Below, piece by piece: positions 43,966 through 53,064 of a DNA stretch of 64,000 nt. The DNA is from Paludibacter sp. (GTDB taxonomy: Bacteria > Bacteroidota > Bacteroidia > Bacteroidales > Paludibacteraceae), in assembly GCA_027450045.1 (NCBI GenBank), contig DAIDKM010000001.1, forward strand, positions 143,960-207,959. The letters are read 5' to 3'. Each line of letters opens with the position of its first letter. Within the stretch, counting starts at the first letter, position 1. Under the pieces are notes generated by a model, which made no database searches, was not told the origin of the DNA, and saw only the letters and a program-made list of their open reading frames with translations. Position numbers and translations under genes: made by a program.

Positions 43966-45045
43966 TTACTTTTTGTCGATCAAATTCAAGAATTCATCAA
44001 ACAAAAACTCAGTATCAGTTGGTCCGCTTGAAGCTTCGGGATGAAACTGAGTGGAGAAAAAAGGTTTGGTTTTGTGCCGGACACCTTCGTTCGTGCCATC
44101 ATTAAGATTGATAAATAAAGGTTCCCAGCCATCACCTAAGGTTGTATTATCTACGGCAAAACCGTGATTTTGCGAGGTAATGAAACAACGATTAGTGCCA
44201 ACCATCCTCACCGGTTGGTTATGACTACGATGTCCATATTTCAATTTATACGTGGATGCGCCGTCAGCCAATGAAAGCAATTGATTGCCCAAGCAAATAC
44301 CAAAAATCGGTTTCTCATTTTGAATAGCGTCATGAAGGTGTTTAATAGTGACACCACAATATTCAGGATCGCCCGGCCCATTGGAGATAAACAATCCATC
44401 ATAATCGAGCGTACTAAAATCATAATTCCAGGGAACGCGAATTACCGTAACATCACGTTTGAGAAAGCAACGAATAATATTATGTTTCACGCCACAATCG
44501 ACCAGTACAATCTTTTTCTTGCCGTTACCATAACGCATGACTTCTTTACAACTCACTTTAGCGACAAGATTTTCTTTGTTCGGATCAACAAACTCAATAT
44601 CGGGCATGTCCGGAAAAACCAGTTTGCCTTTCATCGAACCATATTCACGAATCACTTTAGTCAACTCACGAGTGTCAATGCCATAGATGGCAGGTACTCG
44701 GTGTTCTTTTAACCAATCGCTCAAACTCTTTTGTGCGTTCCAATGGCTGTATTCAAACGAATAATCGGAAATAACCAGTCCGCTGACATGAATTATTTCC
44801 GATTCGTAAAATGTAGATAAGCCATTTTCTGTTCCAGCTTGGGGGACTCCGTAATTACCAATCAATGGATACGTGACGACTAAAATCTGGCCGGAATAGG
44901 AAGGATCCGTTAAACTCTCAGGATACCCAACCATTGCCGTACTAAAAACGACTTCGCCCGCTCGAGGGACTTCGTATCCAAAAGATTGCCCGTGAAAAAT
45001 CATGCCGTTTTCCAGCACTAATTGCATGGCTTTGCTTCTTTCCAT
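43966..45045 (-). CDS. carA: Carbamoyl phosphate synthase small subunit
   Basis: The 359-residue subunit hydrolyses glutamine and feeds ammonia to CarB. The N-terminal CarA domain starts with LVLENGMIFHGQSFG; the class I glutaminase domain holds the nucleophile in PIFGICLGNQLLSL (Cys near 251) and the HPE motif in FSTQFHPEASSGP near the end. carA precedes carB in one operon with a consensus -7 element 44 bases before its start. Very sure. Confidence 0.98.
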   Translation of the reverse strand: MERSKAMQLVLENGMIFHGQSFGYEVPRAGEVVFSTAMVGYPESLTDPSYSGQILVVTYPLIGNYGVPQAGTENGLSTFYESEIIHVSGLVISDYSFEYSHWNAQKSLSDWLKEHRVPAIYGIDTRELTKVIREYGSMKGKLVFPDMPDIEFVDPNKENLVAKVSCKEVMRYGNGKKKIVLVDCGVKHNIIRCFLKRDVTVIRVPWNYDFSTLDYDGLFISNGPGDPEYCGVTIKHLHDAIQNEKPIFGICLGNQLLSLADGASTYKLKYGHRSHNQPVRMVGTNRCFITSQNHGFAVDNTTLGDGWEPLFINLNDGTNEGVRHKTKPFFSTQFHPEASSGPTDTEFLFDEFLNLIDKK

Positions 45046-45088
45046 GAATTTTTATATTGTAGAGTAAATAAGAGCTGCTTTCGACCTG

Positions 45089-45096
45089 CAAAGATA
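45089..45096 (-). promoter_or_regulatory. -7 element (TATCTTTG) for carAB
   Basis: Exact minus-strand match, with a leader of about 38 bases. A CAAA that could be the -33 lies 22 bases away (45119-45122), slightly too far. Confidence 0.6.
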
Positions 45097-45206
45097 CAAA
45101 AAACTACCTGATGGAAAGCAAAACCTCTCAAGAAAAATAAAAAACAAACACAAATCAACCTCGAAATTTTAAACGTAAATAATTTGCAACAATTTGCAAT
45201 GTCCAC

Positions 45207-45237
45207 TTTGCAAAGTAAAAGATATATCGTACTTTTG
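45207..45237 (+). promoter_or_regulatory. Promoter of the pta operon (TTTG-N19-TACTTTTG)
   Basis: The -33 TTTG (45207-45210) and -7 TACTTTTG (45230-45237) match exactly with 19 bases between. The leader would be about 55 bases. Confidence 0.82.
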
Positions 45238-45297
45238 TTTGTGTTTAGAAAGCTCATATGCCAATAATATAATGACTTAACATATAATATTTTAACG

Positions 45298-46323
45298 ATG
45301 AAACTGCTCGAAACCATCATGCAACGTGCCCAACAAAATCCTCAGCACATTGTATTGCCTGAAGGAACTGAGGAACGCACTCTTCAAGCCGCCGATACTA
45401 TTCTTGAAAAAAAAGCTGCAACCATTACACTTATTGGCATACCGAGTGAAATTCACGAAATAGTGAATCGATTACAACTCAAACACATTGAAGAAGCCAC
45501 AATTCTTAATCCTGAGGATTATGACAAGATGGAAACCTACACTCAATTGCTTTTTGAACTTCGTAAAAGCAAAGGCATGACGATTGAGCAAGCACAAAAA
45601 TTAGTAAAGGATCCTCTTTACATTGGCACTTTGATGATTAAAAACGGTGATGCCGACGGCGAGGTTGCTGGTGCACGCAACACCACAGGAAATGTGCTTC
45701 GTCCGGCTCTTCAAATTGTAAAAACAAAACCTGGCGTAACGGTTGTTTCGGGAGCAGTATTATTGTTCACCCAAAGTCCTTATGGCGAAAACGGATTTGT
45801 AATGATGGCAGATTTAGCCGTAACTCCTAATCCGACAGCTGAAGAATTAGCTCAAATAGCTGTAATGACGGGCCAAACAGCACGCACATTAGGCGGGTTT
45901 GAACCTCGCATTGCCATGCTCAGTTTTTCCACCAAAGGCAGCGCAAAACACGAATTAGTGGACAAAGTAGTTGAGGCAACCCGCTTGGCTCAGAAAATGG
46001 CACCTGATATGCAAATTGACGGCGAACTACAAGCTGATGCCGCCTTGGTACCATCGGTAGGAGCAAGCAAAGCGCCCGGAAGCATTGTGGCAGGTCATGC
46101 CAATGTGTTGATTTTTCCTGACATTCAATCGGGGAATATCGGATATAAATTAGTACAACGTCTTGGAAACGCACAAGCTATCGGACCTGTGCTTCAGGGA
46201 ATGGGAGCGCCTATCAACGATTTGTCACGCGGCTGTTCGGCTGACGACATTGTACAAATGATTGCTATCACTGTGAATCAGGCCATCAGTTTAAAAGAAC
46301 ATCGAGACGCTATTCTTCATTAA
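45298..46323 (+). CDS. pta: Phosphate acetyltransferase
   Basis: Pta converts acetyl-CoA and phosphate to acetyl phosphate. The 341-residue protein is the short form without the DRTGG regulatory domain. It shows the family blocks VLPEGTEERTLQAA (17-30), ARNTTGNVLRPALQIV near 126-141, and the C-terminal ANVLIFPDIQSGNIGYK. It is the first of three genes (pta, dehydrogenase-like, ackA) under one consensus promoter and one terminator. Very sure. Confidence 0.97.
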   Translation: MKLLETIMQRAQQNPQHIVLPEGTEERTLQAADTILEKKAATITLIGIPSEIHEIVNRLQLKHIEEATILNPEDYDKMETYTQLLFELRKSKGMTIEQAQKLVKDPLYIGTLMIKNGDADGEVAGARNTTGNVLRPALQIVKTKPGVTVVSGAVLLFTQSPYGENGFVMMADLAVTPNPTAEELAQIAVMTGQTARTLGGFEPRIAMLSFSTKGSAKHELVDKVVEATRLAQKMAPDMQIDGELQADAALVPSVGASKAPGSIVAGHANVLIFPDIQSGNIGYKLVQRLGNAQAIGPVLQGMGAPINDLSRGCSADDIVQMIAITVNQAISLKEHRDAILH

Positions 46324-46365
46324 GCATAACGCATATTATTCTTCATCTCAATTTAACATCGTAAC

Positions 46366-47325
46366 ATGGCGGAATTACCCAACGAACCTATTGAAAATTA
46401 CGGTCTGAGTAAAAAAGACCGAAAGCGAACCCTCTTTTCACGTATCGGCGTAGTAGGCTGTGGTAAAGAAGGAAGCCTCATTGCAACCATTGCTGCCAGC
46501 AAAGGGATGGAAGTGGTTTTTTTGGAACTAAATCAGGAAAAAATTGCTAATGCCTTTGTACGTATTGAAGCCAAACTTGATTTACGCGTAAACAACTGGG
46601 GGCTAACGCAATCGGAAAAAAAAGTCATTCTTTCCCGCATCAAAGGAACGACTGAATACCGTGACTTTGTAGGGTGCGATTTTGTGATCGAAGCCATTCG
46701 CTACGACAACAAAACCGGACAGCAAAGCACGGAAGGGCGCAAAGAAGTTTTCAAAAAATTAGAAGCAATCTTAACTCCCGAAGCCATTATTGCCACGAAT
46801 GTTTCCACCATTGTTGTGACGGCTTTAGCCAGTGAATTGCAACATCAGGAACGGTGCATCGGCGTTCATTTTTTATCGAACATTCCCGATTCACATATTA
46901 TTGAAATTGTAAGAGGGCTCAACACTTCGGATGCAACGTTTGAAAAAGTCTGTCGTTTTGCCGAATTAATCAACTACAGTTATATCTCTGTTTTAGAATC
47001 AGTCGGTTTGGTTAGTCTGCGTATGTTTCTCATCATGCTCAATGAGGCCTGTGCCATTGTCATGGAAGGCATTGCGTCACTTACCGACATTGACAAACTG
47101 TTGACCGTCGGATTCGGCCACCGTCAAGGAGTTTTTGTTACTGCCGACAGAATGGGCATTGAAAAAATCGTGCCATTGATGGAAAATCTTTTTCATGAAT
47201 ATGGCAACATTAAATACAAACCCTCCCCTTTGATTATGCGCCTTTACCGTGCAAAATACTATGGAATAAGCCGCAGAAAAGGATTTTATAACTACGACGA
47301 AACCGGACGACTTATCAATAGCTGA
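46366..47325 (+). CDS. Divergent 3-hydroxyacyl-CoA dehydrogenase-like protein
   Basis: The 319-residue protein has the two-domain fold of 3-hydroxyacyl-CoA dehydrogenase. The NAD motif G-C-G-K-E-G is at 31-36, Ser147 lies in TNVSTI, and His168 and Glu180 are 12 residues apart as in the catalytic His-Glu pair. But the usual HFFNP reads HFLSN, and the catalytic Asn of PGFIVNR aligns with Leu218 in VGLVSLRM. So cofactor binding is likely, but normal hydroxyacyl-CoA oxidation is doubtful. It lies 42 bases after pta and 14 before ackA, inside the acetate operon. Role unknown; a CoA-ester-sensing or altered-substrate role is conjecture. Confidence 0.85.
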   Translation: MAELPNEPIENYGLSKKDRKRTLFSRIGVVGCGKEGSLIATIAASKGMEVVFLELNQEKIANAFVRIEAKLDLRVNNWGLTQSEKKVILSRIKGTTEYRDFVGCDFVIEAIRYDNKTGQQSTEGRKEVFKKLEAILTPEAIIATNVSTIVVTALASELQHQERCIGVHFLSNIPDSHIIEIVRGLNTSDATFEKVCRFAELINYSYISVLESVGLVSLRMFLIMLNEACAIVMEGIASLTDIDKLLTVGFGHRQGVFVTADRMGIEKIVPLMENLFHEYGNIKYKPSPLIMRLYRAKYYGISRRKGFYNYDETGRLINS

Positions 47326-47339
47326 TCAAAATATTACAA

Positions 47340-48539
47340 ATGAAGATATTAGTATTAAATTGCGGTAGTTCCTCTGTCAAATACAAACTTTTTGACATGA
47401 CCACCAAGGCCATTCTTGGTCAGGGAGGTGTCGAAAAATTGGGAATGAGGGGTTCTTTTTTGAAACATACGCAAGCCGACAACAACAAAGTGACGCTCGA
47501 AGGCGAAATTTTGACCCATCAAAGTGCCATTGAATATATTTTAGGCGTACTCATCAGTCCTCAACATGGCGCCATCAACTCGTTGAATGAGATTGGCGCT
47601 GTTGGGCATCGTTTGGTGCATGGCGGCGAAAAATTCAATGCCAGTGTTTTAATTGACGACGAAGTAATCTCGAATATCGAAGCGTGCATCGAAATAGCAC
47701 CGTTGCACAATCCGCCAAATTTAGCGGGCATTAATGCCATCAAAGAATTACTCCCAAACGTACCTCAGGTAGGTGTATTTGATACCGCTTTTCATCAAAC
47801 GATGGAACCTCATGCTTATATGTACGCCATCCCCTACTCCTTATATACAAAATATGGGATTCGTCGGTATGGATTTCACGGCACCAGCCATCGATATGTA
47901 TCAAAACGTGCTTGTGAGTTTTTAGGATTAGATTATGATCACGCCAAACTAATCACCTGTCATATTGGCAATGGAGCTTCCATCACAGCCATCAAAAACG
48001 GCAAATCAATAGATACATCGATGGGATTTACACCTGTTGAAGGATTGATGATGGGAACACGCAGTGGCGATATCGATTTGGGCGTTGTCACCTTTTTGAT
48101 GGATAAAGAGATGTTGGGAACCGAATCGGCTTCGACACTTTTCAATAAACACAGTGGAGTATTAGGCGTTTCTGGCGTTTCTTCCGATATGCGCGACCTT
48201 GCCAAAGCCATTGAAGAAGGAAATGAACATGCCAAACTGGCTTTAAAAATGTACCAATATCGCATCAAGAAATACATCGGATCCTATTTAGCCGTGCTGG
48301 GAGGCGCCGACGCCATAGTATTTACCGGCGGTGTGGGTGAAAATGGAGATGCAACACGCGCTGCCGCTTGCAGCGACATGGAATGGTTGGGAATTTCTAT
48401 CGATCAAAAAGTTAATTCAACAGTACATGGTGTTGAAAAAGTCATCAGTACGTCTGAATCTAAAATCAAGGTAGTTGTCATTCCTACGGATGAAGAATTT
48501 ATGATTGCTTCGGACACCATGCAAATTATTAGTCAATAA
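47340..48539 (+). CDS. ackA: Acetate kinase
   Basis: AckA makes ATP and acetate from acetyl phosphate. The 399-residue length is exact. The ASKHA-fold blocks are present: LNCGSSSVKYKLF (residues 6-18), VGHRLVHGGEKF near 88-99, FDTAFHQTM, GFHGTSHRYVS and the ATP-binding FTGGVGENG near 323-331. It is the last gene of the pta operon, followed by a GC-rich terminator. Very sure. Confidence 0.98.
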   Translation: MKILVLNCGSSSVKYKLFDMTTKAILGQGGVEKLGMRGSFLKHTQADNNKVTLEGEILTHQSAIEYILGVLISPQHGAINSLNEIGAVGHRLVHGGEKFNASVLIDDEVISNIEACIEIAPLHNPPNLAGINAIKELLPNVPQVGVFDTAFHQTMEPHAYMYAIPYSLYTKYGIRRYGFHGTSHRYVSKRACEFLGLDYDHAKLITCHIGNGASITAIKNGKSIDTSMGFTPVEGLMMGTRSGDIDLGVVTFLMDKEMLGTESASTLFNKHSGVLGVSGVSSDMRDLAKAIEEGNEHAKLALKMYQYRIKKYIGSYLAVLGGADAIVFTGGVGENGDATRAAACSDMEWLGISIDQKVNSTVHGVEKVISTSESKIKVVVIPTDEEFMIASDTMQIISQ

Positions 48540-48562
48540 AGCATCGATTATATTAAGCATAA

Positions 48563-48600
48563 GTAGGGCGCGATTTTGAATCGCGCTCCCACTTTTTTTA
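48563..48600 (+). terminator. Terminator of the pta-ackA operon
   Basis: An 8-bp perfect GC-rich stem (48568-48575 with 48579-48586) and TTG loop, extended by outer pairs, is followed by CCCACTTTTTTT. The same sequence recurs in degraded form at 54163-54196. Confidence 0.9.
48565..48598 (+). repeat. Dispersed stem-loop repeat, copy 1
   Basis: A 34-base unit starting AGGGCGCGATTTTG matches 54163-54196 at 26 of 34 positions. Of the eight differences, at least six are transitions that weaken the stem in the second copy. Copy 1 doubles as the ackA terminator. Confidence 0.5.
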
Positions 48601-48651
48601 ATCAGAAGGTTCGGATGCCTTGCCAAAGTTGTTGGGAAGCCATCTAACGTT

Positions 48652-50550
48652 TTATAACTTCTTCAATACAATCTGTGCTTCATAAGCCTGATTGATTTCA
48701 TTCATAAAAGATTTGAAATCCTCATTGTTGCTTGCGGAAAATTCTTCTTTTGGAATATCGATGCGTTGAACAACCTGTAATGTATTCCTGTGTAGCGACA
48801 GATGCGACGAGAAACTACCAAACATCTTTTTCAAGACAACATCCGTCGGCAGTTTCTCCACCTTCATCCCGTCGGGAATGGTAATGATAACGGTGTCGCA
48901 TTCCACATTTCCACCATTGATAACAAAAGGATACTTGCGCTCTTTTCGCGAAAAAAGCGGATATTTGTTCTTACGCGGATTTACAGGTACAAATAAACGC
49001 GTACCCGATTGATTGGCGTACATATCGGATGATAAGGTGTAATTCAAGGTTATTGCAGGCAAAGAATCATGCTTTTCAACCACACCGATGTTTGTAATTT
49101 TCATGCTTGGCAACCGATAATCTGCTTTAATGATCTTTATCCGGTCATCGTTATTAGCGATCTTTTCAAATGCAATCATCTCTTCATAATGAGTCAGGGT
49201 ATAGATGGAACGTACTTTTGCCTGCATCGAACCTGAGTTATCTAAATGAATACGTAACAGTGTATGCGTAAAACTAGCTGAATCAGGATACGTTGGTAAC
49301 TGATAAATTTTGCCACCTTCAGGAGTAACCAATAATGCGTCATGTCCTGCAATTTCGCTGTGAACATATCCGAAAGGCAACTCGCTACTTGTGCATTCCA
49401 ACGGAATGGTGTCTTTTCCCAACGGGACAATCAGAACAACATGGTTGGCTTGTCGGGGACTTGCAAAGTCGGGAATAAACCGTTTGTGATAGGTGCTGAT
49501 AATGGTATAATAAGAAGGAATGCCAACCACTTCCAACATGGCTCTCAAGTAGTTAGTCAACCCTTTGCAATCACCAAACCCTGTTTGATAAACTGTAGCG
49601 GCTGATATAGGCTGATAACCGCCAATGCCGAGCTGAATGCTGACATAGCGCGTGGTTTTTTGCAAATACTGATACAACCGTTTCACCTTTTCTCTATCAG
49701 ACGTTGCTCCAGAGACAATTTCCTTCACCTTTTCGATGGCTTGAGGCGATAATTGGTCACGCTGCGCAAGCAAACTCCATGACCATTTTCCCATATCGTT
49801 CCATGTATTCAGTGATCCTGTTGATTTATCATACGAAAAATTTTCAGGCTTCAACTGCAGTCTTGGGGCCAACCTGGCGAGTTTAGGCATATAAGATTCT
49901 TCGTCAATCGCTTTCAATCCATTTAATGTCCATGTATAAACCTCTTGATCTTTCACTTTTACAGAATCTGCTCGATCGGACATATTTAGCGCATGAAGCC
50001 TAAATTTTGTACCAACGGGCGTTGTCAAATGATACTCCGCATGTTGCACCGATTGTTGGAATACTTCCATAGGAGCAAATACAGGAAATTCGATGATGCC
50101 GTTTTTCCATTTCTCCTCATATTCATAGATTACTGTGAAAGGGTACGTTGGCTGACTGCACTCGTAAAAGGAAACACTCTCGTCGGTAGCTAATTCGGGA
50201 GAAAGAGAAGATGTGTGTAAATCCGACGTTTTTATCTTACGAATTAATTTTCCGGTTTGATCTAAAATTTCACCCGAAAACTTCTTCAATTCCCAAAACT
50301 TGCCTAATCCTTCGGTGAAATTGGCTTCGTCGCTCCCTTTTTCATCTAAAATAGTCACCACTCGGGTCACCTTTTCCACTGCACTTTGAGGATCAATATA
50401 CTCAAAATCAGTAGATTCAAAACGAACCACCGAATAAGCATCCGTTCGCAACGAATCGGGAATTTGACTCACCGGATAGCGTTCCTTTTGAGCCGCACTT
50501 AAACTAATGACGATAAATCCCAGAAGCAGACTTATTACAGATCGTTTCAT
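48652..50550 (-). CDS. Secreted DUF3857/transglutaminase-like protein (active-type)
   Basis: The 632-residue protein has a signal peptide (residues 1-20), an N-terminal DUF3857 beta domain (about 45-230), a transglutaminase-like domain (about 275-400) and a C-terminal DUF3858-like beta domain. The transglutaminase core is intact: Cys328 in GFGDCKGLTNYL, His in RQANHVVLIVP and an acidic residue in PLECTSSE. Such proteins are exported and of unknown function; cysteine protease or crosslinking activity is suggested by the fold. A paralogue without catalytic residues lies 131 bases upstream on the same strand. Confidence 0.86.
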   Translation of the reverse strand: MKRSVISLLLGFIVISLSAAQKERYPVSQIPDSLRTDAYSVVRFESTDFEYIDPQSAVEKVTRVVTILDEKGSDEANFTEGLGKFWELKKFSGEILDQTGKLIRKIKTSDLHTSSLSPELATDESVSFYECSQPTYPFTVIYEYEEKWKNGIIEFPVFAPMEVFQQSVQHAEYHLTTPVGTKFRLHALNMSDRADSVKVKDQEVYTWTLNGLKAIDEESYMPKLARLAPRLQLKPENFSYDKSTGSLNTWNDMGKWSWSLLAQRDQLSPQAIEKVKEIVSGATSDREKVKRLYQYLQKTTRYVSIQLGIGGYQPISAATVYQTGFGDCKGLTNYLRAMLEVVGIPSYYTIISTYHKRFIPDFASPRQANHVVLIVPLGKDTIPLECTSSELPFGYVHSEIAGHDALLVTPEGGKIYQLPTYPDSASFTHTLLRIHLDNSGSMQAKVRSIYTLTHYEEMIAFEKIANNDDRIKIIKADYRLPSMKITNIGVVEKHDSLPAITLNYTLSSDMYANQSGTRLFVPVNPRKNKYPLFSRKERKYPFVINGGNVECDTVIITIPDGMKVEKLPTDVVLKKMFGSFSSHLSLHRNTLQVVQRIDIPKEEFSASNNEDFKSFMNEINQAYEAQIVLKKL

Positions 50551-50681
50551 TTGTGAATAATTTTGATTTTAAAGAACAAATGGAATTGAGCTTGCGAAAT
50601 CAGCGAAGCTAATCCCCTATTGCTTTATTTTGATGTATATAGGTGTTTAGTAAAACACGGGGAATTTCATACATTCATTTG

Positions 50682-52649
50682 TTACAAAGTTTCCTTTTTC
50701 AAGACAATCTCTTGATTGTTTTTGGCAACCCAGTGTGCCCAGAAATCACGTAAATAGCCATATTCCGTTACCGGATATAATATTTCATTCAAAGAAATCA
50801 TGGTTGCCATTTGAAGCATGTGATCGCCTTTTTGAAGTAGGTAACGATACATAGCATCGTTCGCTTTAATGGTAGATTTCTCCGATTTAGGCATTTCTTC
50901 AATCTCATATCCTTTCGGCAATCTCATAATTATATCGGTAAGATGGGTGTAAGGATAATCAAACTCTACCGGCAAATCACGTTTTTCGGCTCTGAAAGGA
51001 TTCGATCCAACTTGAAAGATGGTTAACGGATTAATATATTCAATGGAGTCTGAAAGAGGATATGGTTTGGAGAACGTATATTTCTCAATGATGGGTTGCT
51101 GCACACTATCTAAGCCTTGCACAGAAAAGTTGGAAATAGAAATAGAATATTTGTTTTGAAGCGCTTCTATTAGTTCATCCTGATTCTTGTATTTTTTGTA
51201 GTTTTCGCGAAATAAGTAAGCCGATTGATTGCTCTTCATGGTGGTTACATCAACAATCATCTTGCCGTCTGCAAATTTAATTACACAAATATTATGGTCT
51301 AAACTTGGTGCAATATGCGTTAAATCGACCCAGGCAGACTGATTCCCTTCCGGACCATGCACTGCACGCGCACGATCGACCAAATACTCATTGTCCAACA
51401 CATTTACAGGTGCATCTTTACGTGAAGCATCCATATATAAAGTGTCATTAGGAGTGGAAACACCTACCACAAAATAGTTAATGCTGTTGATGGAAGGATT
51501 GGCAATGGGCAAACGACCTTCACTACGACTGCTCAATACCACGGGATATGCATCGAAGCCAGCTTCTTTCAGCATATCGATCAAAATAAAATTTATTTCC
51601 GCCGAGTTTCCAACCCCATCTTTAATGGCTTTTTTCAGTGAAGAAGCATACAAAGCTTCGTGTTCGTTCCACTTCACTTTTGATTGAAGTAATTGATAGA
51701 TAGCCGCAATTTTTTCATTATCTTCCATTTTAGAAGTCGCAATGTATTTCACTTCATCTTTGAAAAAACCCGACTGTTTCAGGTTTCCGCCAAAATCAGA
51801 ATCATCCAGCAATTGTTTTTCCACATCACTCCATGTATACGCATACGATTTATAAAGTTGCCCCGGAATCTGCAATCCTGATATTTCAAACGAAACAGAA
51901 GAATAATAATCGTTCATATACGAAACATAACTCTCCTTTTTCAATGCAGGCAAATTAACGGCTTTCATTAAAAGATGGTTGCAATTTGCATTTAGTGAAG
52001 AGACTCCAATCAAAAACGTTTTGCTCACAGCATCTCTAACTGTTTCAAAGGGATAATACCCTTTTGTGTTTATGTTAAAGGTAAAATAGTCAGGAATAGT
52101 GACATCGTAAATGCTTTCTACAACGGGAATAGCACGCTGAAATCTCCACGAACGAATGGAGGCATCAAAATCGGATACGATGGTATATTTGTATTCGATC
52201 AGCGTACCTGCCTTTACATTTGGTATGGTGAATTTCACACGAAAATGCTTCCCTTCGATATTGTCCGTAAAAATATACTTCTTGTCCAAACGCGTTTTTT
52301 CCACTTTGCCATTCACATAGTTATAGGAATAGCCATCGATACTTTGCACCACTTCGCGCCTATTTAAGCCATAATCAGTGTATGGAACTTCCACGTTAGC
52401 ATACTCTGTGCCTTCCGGTTTTAATATTTTGATTTTGGCATACACATCATAATAGACCTGAAACCCTTGATTAATTTCATAATAGCTGTATCCTTTTTCA
52501 TATAAAACAACAGCTACAGCGCTTGTGTCGGCAGGAAAAATTGTCATTTTAACTTCATTGTCGGTGACTTTCCCAAACTTTTGCGTCTCTTTTTCAGCAT
52601 GTACAATCGTAAACATGCCACAAATCAGGAATAATAGAAATTGTTTCAT
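50682..52649 (-). CDS. Secreted DUF3857 protein with inactive transglutaminase-like domain
   Basis: The 655-residue protein has a signal peptide (residues 1-18, ending VHAE), a DUF3857 domain (about 60-250), a transglutaminase-like domain (about 295-415) and a C-terminal beta domain. The catalytic Cys position reads Ser349 in GVGNSAEINFIL, and the His position reads Tyr in INYFVVGV; the Asp strand (LYMDASRKD) is kept. It is therefore probably not an enzyme but keeps the fold. It lies upstream of an active-type paralogue on the same strand. Confidence 0.86.
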   Translation of the reverse strand: MKQFLLFLICGMFTIVHAEKETQKFGKVTDNEVKMTIFPADTSAVAVVLYEKGYSYYEINQGFQVYYDVYAKIKILKPEGTEYANVEVPYTDYGLNRREVVQSIDGYSYNYVNGKVEKTRLDKKYIFTDNIEGKHFRVKFTIPNVKAGTLIEYKYTIVSDFDASIRSWRFQRAIPVVESIYDVTIPDYFTFNINTKGYYPFETVRDAVSKTFLIGVSSLNANCNHLLMKAVNLPALKKESYVSYMNDYYSSVSFEISGLQIPGQLYKSYAYTWSDVEKQLLDDSDFGGNLKQSGFFKDEVKYIATSKMEDNEKIAAIYQLLQSKVKWNEHEALYASSLKKAIKDGVGNSAEINFILIDMLKEAGFDAYPVVLSSRSEGRLPIANPSINSINYFVVGVSTPNDTLYMDASRKDAPVNVLDNEYLVDRARAVHGPEGNQSAWVDLTHIAPSLDHNICVIKFADGKMIVDVTTMKSNQSAYLFRENYKKYKNQDELIEALQNKYSISISNFSVQGLDSVQQPIIEKYTFSKPYPLSDSIEYINPLTIFQVGSNPFRAEKRDLPVEFDYPYTHLTDIIMRLPKGYEIEEMPKSEKSTIKANDAMYRYLLQKGDHMLQMATMISLNEILYPVTEYGYLRDFWAHWVAKNNQEIVLKKETL

Positions 52650-53064
52650 GATATAAAAATTAGATGATTTATTGTGTGGGATACATGATTTTATTGGAAT
52701 AATAAGAAAATAAGCAAATGAAAGGACAATAGACCATTTATGATAAGCACATTAAACAAACCGAAAACATGGCGATAAATATAGGGTTTTTTTATTGTAT
52801 TTTATCGTCATGATAAAATATTCATGCAATTGACAAAAAAAATGCCAATGTAAGACTAACTCCCTAAAAGTATCCAAGAGATGAAAGTCTAAAAGTGAAG
52901 AATGAAAAGGGTGGAGCAAAGAGTTAAAATCTACCCCATTTCACAATCGGATTCATTGATTTAATGCTTTAGATGGTTTTTGGGGAAAAAATTGTGTTGC
53001 AAAGGATGCAACCTGCAAATTATATCTTATTTTTGCAGCAAACAATTTCTAAATTCTGCAAACA
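52650..53064. other. Divergent gap between DUF3857 gene and aldo/keto reductase
   Basis: These 415 bases hold a -7 element for the plus-strand gene (53028-53035). I found no consensus promoter on the minus strand, no gene and no clear repeat. Confidence 0.5.
53028..53035 (+). promoter_or_regulatory. -7 element (TATTTTTG) for the aldo/keto reductase
   Basis: Exact match 29 bases before the start; no -33 TTTG at the right distance. Confidence 0.5.

Noticed and set aside
50682..52649. Frame error in the second DUF3857 gene explaining the missing Cys
   Set aside because: The frame is continuous and GNSAEIN is a known variant in Bacteroidota DUF3857 proteins, so the change is real.
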